Of a DNA stretch of 6,759 nt, positions 5,203 through 6,759 are shown piece by piece. The first letter of the stretch is position 1. Each line of letters starts with the position of its first letter. The translations under genes were made by a program, and so were the position numbers. The notes below the pieces were generated by a model. It had not been told where the DNA came from. It was given only the letters and a program-made list of their open reading frames with translations, and made no database searches. Source of the DNA: Methanosarcinales archaeon (GTDB lineage: Archaea; Halobacteriota; Methanosarcinia; Methanosarcinales; Methanogasteraceae). The stretch lies in NCBI GenBank assembly GCA_030605805.1, contig JAUWHQ010000004.1:1-6759 (forward strand), given 5' to 3'.

Positions 5203-6132
5203 ATGGAAATCGAGATCACGTTCACATCGCCGGAGAAATGTGTCTGCGATTTCACATACGACTTCTACTGGCAGCATCAGGGCAGGGAACTGGATCCGGA
5301 CGCCATCATCCCGTCCCAGAAGGATACCGATTACACATATCGCGATCTCGTCACGTCCATGCGGCGCAAAGAGACCATCCGCATCAGTGGCGGTGTTGGC
5401 AAGCGGTTCTGCTCGAACGCCGGCGCAGACCTGCGTTACTTTGGCGGCACCGGCGGCATCATCGAGATCGGAACCATGATCGTGGACGGGGGCGCTGGCA
5501 CGCGGCTGGGAATGGGGCTTGCATCAGGCAGCATCTATGTGAGTGGGAAGGTGGCAGAACCGATTGGCAACATCATCGAGGTTGCGTCTGACATGCATGG
5601 TTTTCGCAAGTACCGGTCGATCACAGAGGTGCTCCATGGCGGCTCATCAGACCGGCTGCTGCCGCCAAACACATTCGATGAGAAGACGCGGACACTGACC
5701 TTGAGCGACGGCGTTCTGCGGGACACCATCGCTGCGCGGTGCAGCGCCGATTGCACCGTGATCGTGAAAGGCGATGTCGATCTCAGTGCCGGTATGCTGA
5801 TGAAGAGCGGGCTTCTCCGGGTCTGCGGGAACGCCGGTATGAACGCTGGAACGCTGCTTGCAGGGGGCACGGTGATCATCGAAGGCAGCACAGGCGAGTT
5901 TGCTGCTGCTGACATGCGTGGCGGCGTGCTGATCGTAAAAGGGAAGTCAAAGGGTTTTGTTGGCGGCAAGATGAAGGGAGGCACGATATTTCTAAAAGGG
6001 GGCGGGGCTGTGCTGCCGCCTGTCAGAAAGGTTGCCGTGAACGGGGAGGATTACCGCCTGCTGATGCGGCTGTTGCGCACGAACCAGATCGATGCGATGA
6101 CCTATACGAAGTACTCGGTTGATAGGGCATGA
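5203..6132 (+). CDS. GXGXG beta-helix protein, FwdC/GltB C-terminal-like, with two helix segments
   Basis: A 309-residue soluble protein built of glycine-patterned strands typical of the GXGXG domain found in glutamate synthase and in subunit C (FwdC/FmdC) of formylmethanofuran dehydrogenase. Two segments are visible. Residues about 58-125 (SGGVGKRF... YFGGTGGIIEIGTMIVDGGAG... GMASGSI-like... VSGKV) resemble the glutamate synthase form. Residues about 186-268 (IVKGDV, AGMLMKSGLLRVCGNAG, AGTLLAGGTVIIEGSTG, DMRGGVLIVKGKSKG, KMKGGTIFLKGGG) repeat with about 19-20 residue spacing as in FwdC. A small alpha region ends the protein (DYRLLMRLLRTNQIDAMTY). It is longer than FwdC (about 270 residues), and no fwdA, fwdB or fwdD lies nearby, so it is probably a stand-alone paralogue, not the enzyme subunit. 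Homologues are sometimes labelled tributyrin esterase; I see no esterase motif. It abuts the phosphatase gene with zero gap, suggesting a shared pathway. The actual function is unknown. Confidence 0.78.
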   Translation: MEIEITFTSPEKCVCDFTYDFYWQHQGRELDPDAIIPSQKDTDYTYRDLVTSMRRKETIRISGGVGKRFCSNAGADLRYFGGTGGIIEIGTMIVDGGAGTRLGMGLASGSIYVSGKVAEPIGNIIEVASDMHGFRKYRSITEVLHGGSSDRLLPPNTFDEKTRTLTLSDGVLRDTIAARCSADCTVIVKGDVDLSAGMLMKSGLLRVCGNAGMNAGTLLAGGTVIIEGSTGEFAAADMRGGVLIVKGKSKGFVGGKMKGGTIFLKGGGAVLPPVRKVAVNGEDYRLLMRLLRTNQIDAMTYTKYSVDRA

Positions 6133-6145
6133 CCTCTGTTTTTTA

Positions 6146-6170
6146 GCTTCTGTTTGGAAGCGGGGTTTTT
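6146..6170 (+). terminator. Hairpin plus T-run after the GXGXG gene
   Basis: GCTTC (6146-6150) and GAAGC (6157-6161) form a 5-bp stem with a 6-base loop, followed by GGGG and five T. A further T-run (6139-6144) precedes the stem, and T-runs alone can end transcription in archaea. It lies 14 bases after the stop codon, as expected for the end of the phosphatase/GXGXG transcript. Confidence 0.5.
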
Positions 6171-6214
6171 CGGAAAAATCTTCTGTTAGACAAATAACCC
6201 TCAATCTGTGAACA

Positions 6215-6264
6215 TCAGTGTTAATCTGTGTCTAATAGCATCTTTAGATACAGATTAACACCGA
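6215..6264. repeat. Long imperfect inverted repeat, REP/MITE-like
   Basis: Two 21-base arms, 6215-6235 and 6244-6264, pair with only two imperfections (one G-U and one A-C in the plus-strand RNA) around an 8-base loop. The left arm reads TCAGTGTTAATCTGTGTCTA. The motif AATCTGTG also occurs once more just upstream (6203-6210), so the element has internal direct repetition. The core (CACAGATTAACAC) resembles a short intergenic repeat found widely in prokaryotic genomes, as far as I recall. It sits between two convergent genes and could act as a bidirectional RNA hairpin or be a mobile repeat remnant. Confidence 0.6.
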
Positions 6265-6342
6265 CTACGCTGATTTTATCCATAACTCGTACAGATCGGT
6301 TAGCTTAGTACGATCAAAATTGTGACGTCTGAAGTCTCCAGG

Positions 6343-6759
6343 TTATAGCTGTTGATCATTCCTTAGCATCCATAGCCACAGAGGTACAAATTCGATGACA
6401 TTTTCCCCGATCTGTTCTTCTTTCAGGATGTCTTCAGTTATTATTGTAGATTTTCTCAGATTAAAATACTCCATAGCTGCAACCAACCCCCGTACCTCTC
6501 TTTCCTCTACTTTATCGCTCAAATCCCAGCAGACCTGAATCAGTTCCCTGATATCCATGCCGGATTTGACCACAAAATCCACTTCCCACCCCTTTTCATT
6601 CTTCCAGTAAAAAACTTCGCTGCCCGATCGTTTGAGGCTGATAAAGACGATGTTTTCGGCGGTTCTTCCCATATCCATTGAGAATGTGAAACCTATTGCA
6701 TTCTTTATGCCGCTATCGATGCAGTATACCTTCTTCTGGCGTGACACCTGCTCTTTCAA
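6343..6759 (-). CDS. C-terminal part of an AAA_14/DUF4143 ATPase (partial, runs off right edge)
   Basis: The last 138 codons of a gene that begins beyond the window; the first codon here reads TTG (Leu) and is not a supported start. The visible part is the DUF4143 domain that follows an AAA_14 P-loop domain in a very common archaeal and bacterial family of about 400 residues. Markers are VYCIDSGIKNAI (11-22), GRTAENIVFISLKRSG (31-46), VFYWKNEKGWEVDFVV (49-64) and ELIQVCWDL (72-80). E35, D61 and the E72/Q75 pair lie where a PD-(D/E)XK-type nuclease fold would have its residues. The end, EFVPLWLWML, is also typical. The ATP-binding half is not visible. The biological role of the family is poorly understood; a link to mobile or defence regions is often suggested. 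The gene ends TAA at 6343 and converges on the plus-strand pair. Confidence 0.85.
   Translation of the reverse strand: MKEQVSRQKKVYCIDSGIKNAIGFTFSMDMGRTAENIVFISLKRSGSEVFYWKNEKGWEVDFVVKSGMDIRELIQVCWDLSDKVEEREVRGLVAAMEYFNLRKSTIITEDILKEEQIGENVIEFVPLWLWMLRNDQQL

Noticed and set aside
5535..5984. 149-codon minus-strand frame inside the GXGXG gene
   Set aside because: Serine/proline-rich shadow of the glycine-rich plus-strand gene, with no recognisable motif.
5203..6132. GXGXG protein as the true FwdC subunit of formylmethanofuran dehydrogenase
   Set aside because: No fwdA, fwdB or fwdD neighbour is present, and the protein is longer, with an extra N-terminal GXGXG segment.
6133..6342. CRISPR array or tRNA in the convergent intergenic region
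   Set aside because: The repeated AATCTGTG units are too few and too irregular for CRISPR, and no cloverleaf or T-arm motif is visible.

Overview
The window reads as archaeal, most likely a methanogen- or ANME-related euryarchaeote (Halobacteriota/Methanomicrobia). This rests on three things: a PgpA-family phosphatase of the CobZ type (archaeal cobamide synthesis), a GXGXG beta-helix protein resembling subunit C of formylmethanofuran dehydrogenase, and archaeal-style TATA-like boxes and Shine-Dalgarno remnants. The lineage is inferred; no rRNA or other marker gene is present.

Layout. The left edge (1-117, minus) is the N-terminus of a small membrane protein that runs off the window. Positions 118-448 hold no intact gene of size, but they contain a short broken reading frame resembling the first residues of RuvA. 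Positions 449-4306 (minus) carry three genes read in the order AAA ATPase (AAA_21/DUF3696 type), PIN-domain nuclease, Kef-type cation/proton antiporter with TrkA-N and TrkA-C domains. The ATPase and nuclease are essentially fused at the translational level, with a Shine-Dalgarno for the nuclease inside the last codons of the ATPase. They form the most plausible little-described functional module here, possibly a defence or toxin-like ATPase-nuclease pair. The antiporter follows after a short gap holding a perfect 6-3-6 dyad and may have its own promoter.

Positions 4340-4739 (minus) are the decayed C-terminal end of an MFS transporter, with a stop and a frameshift. Its broken end overlaps the start of the next, oppositely oriented pair. 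Positions 4738-6132 (plus) hold the CobZ/PgpA-type phosphatase and the FwdC-like double GXGXG protein, directly abutting (zero-base gap) and G+C-rich compared with the ATPase. A hairpin/T-run terminator and a long imperfect inverted repeat (6215-6264) fill the convergent intergenic region. The right edge (6343-6759, minus) is the C-terminal DUF4143 part of an AAA_14-type ATPase that begins outside the window.

Overall this looks like an archaeal accessory region: a metabolic pair next to a decaying transporter gene, then an A+T-richer ATPase-nuclease module and an ion antiporter. tRNA, rRNA, CRISPR and transposase genes were looked for by eye and not seen.
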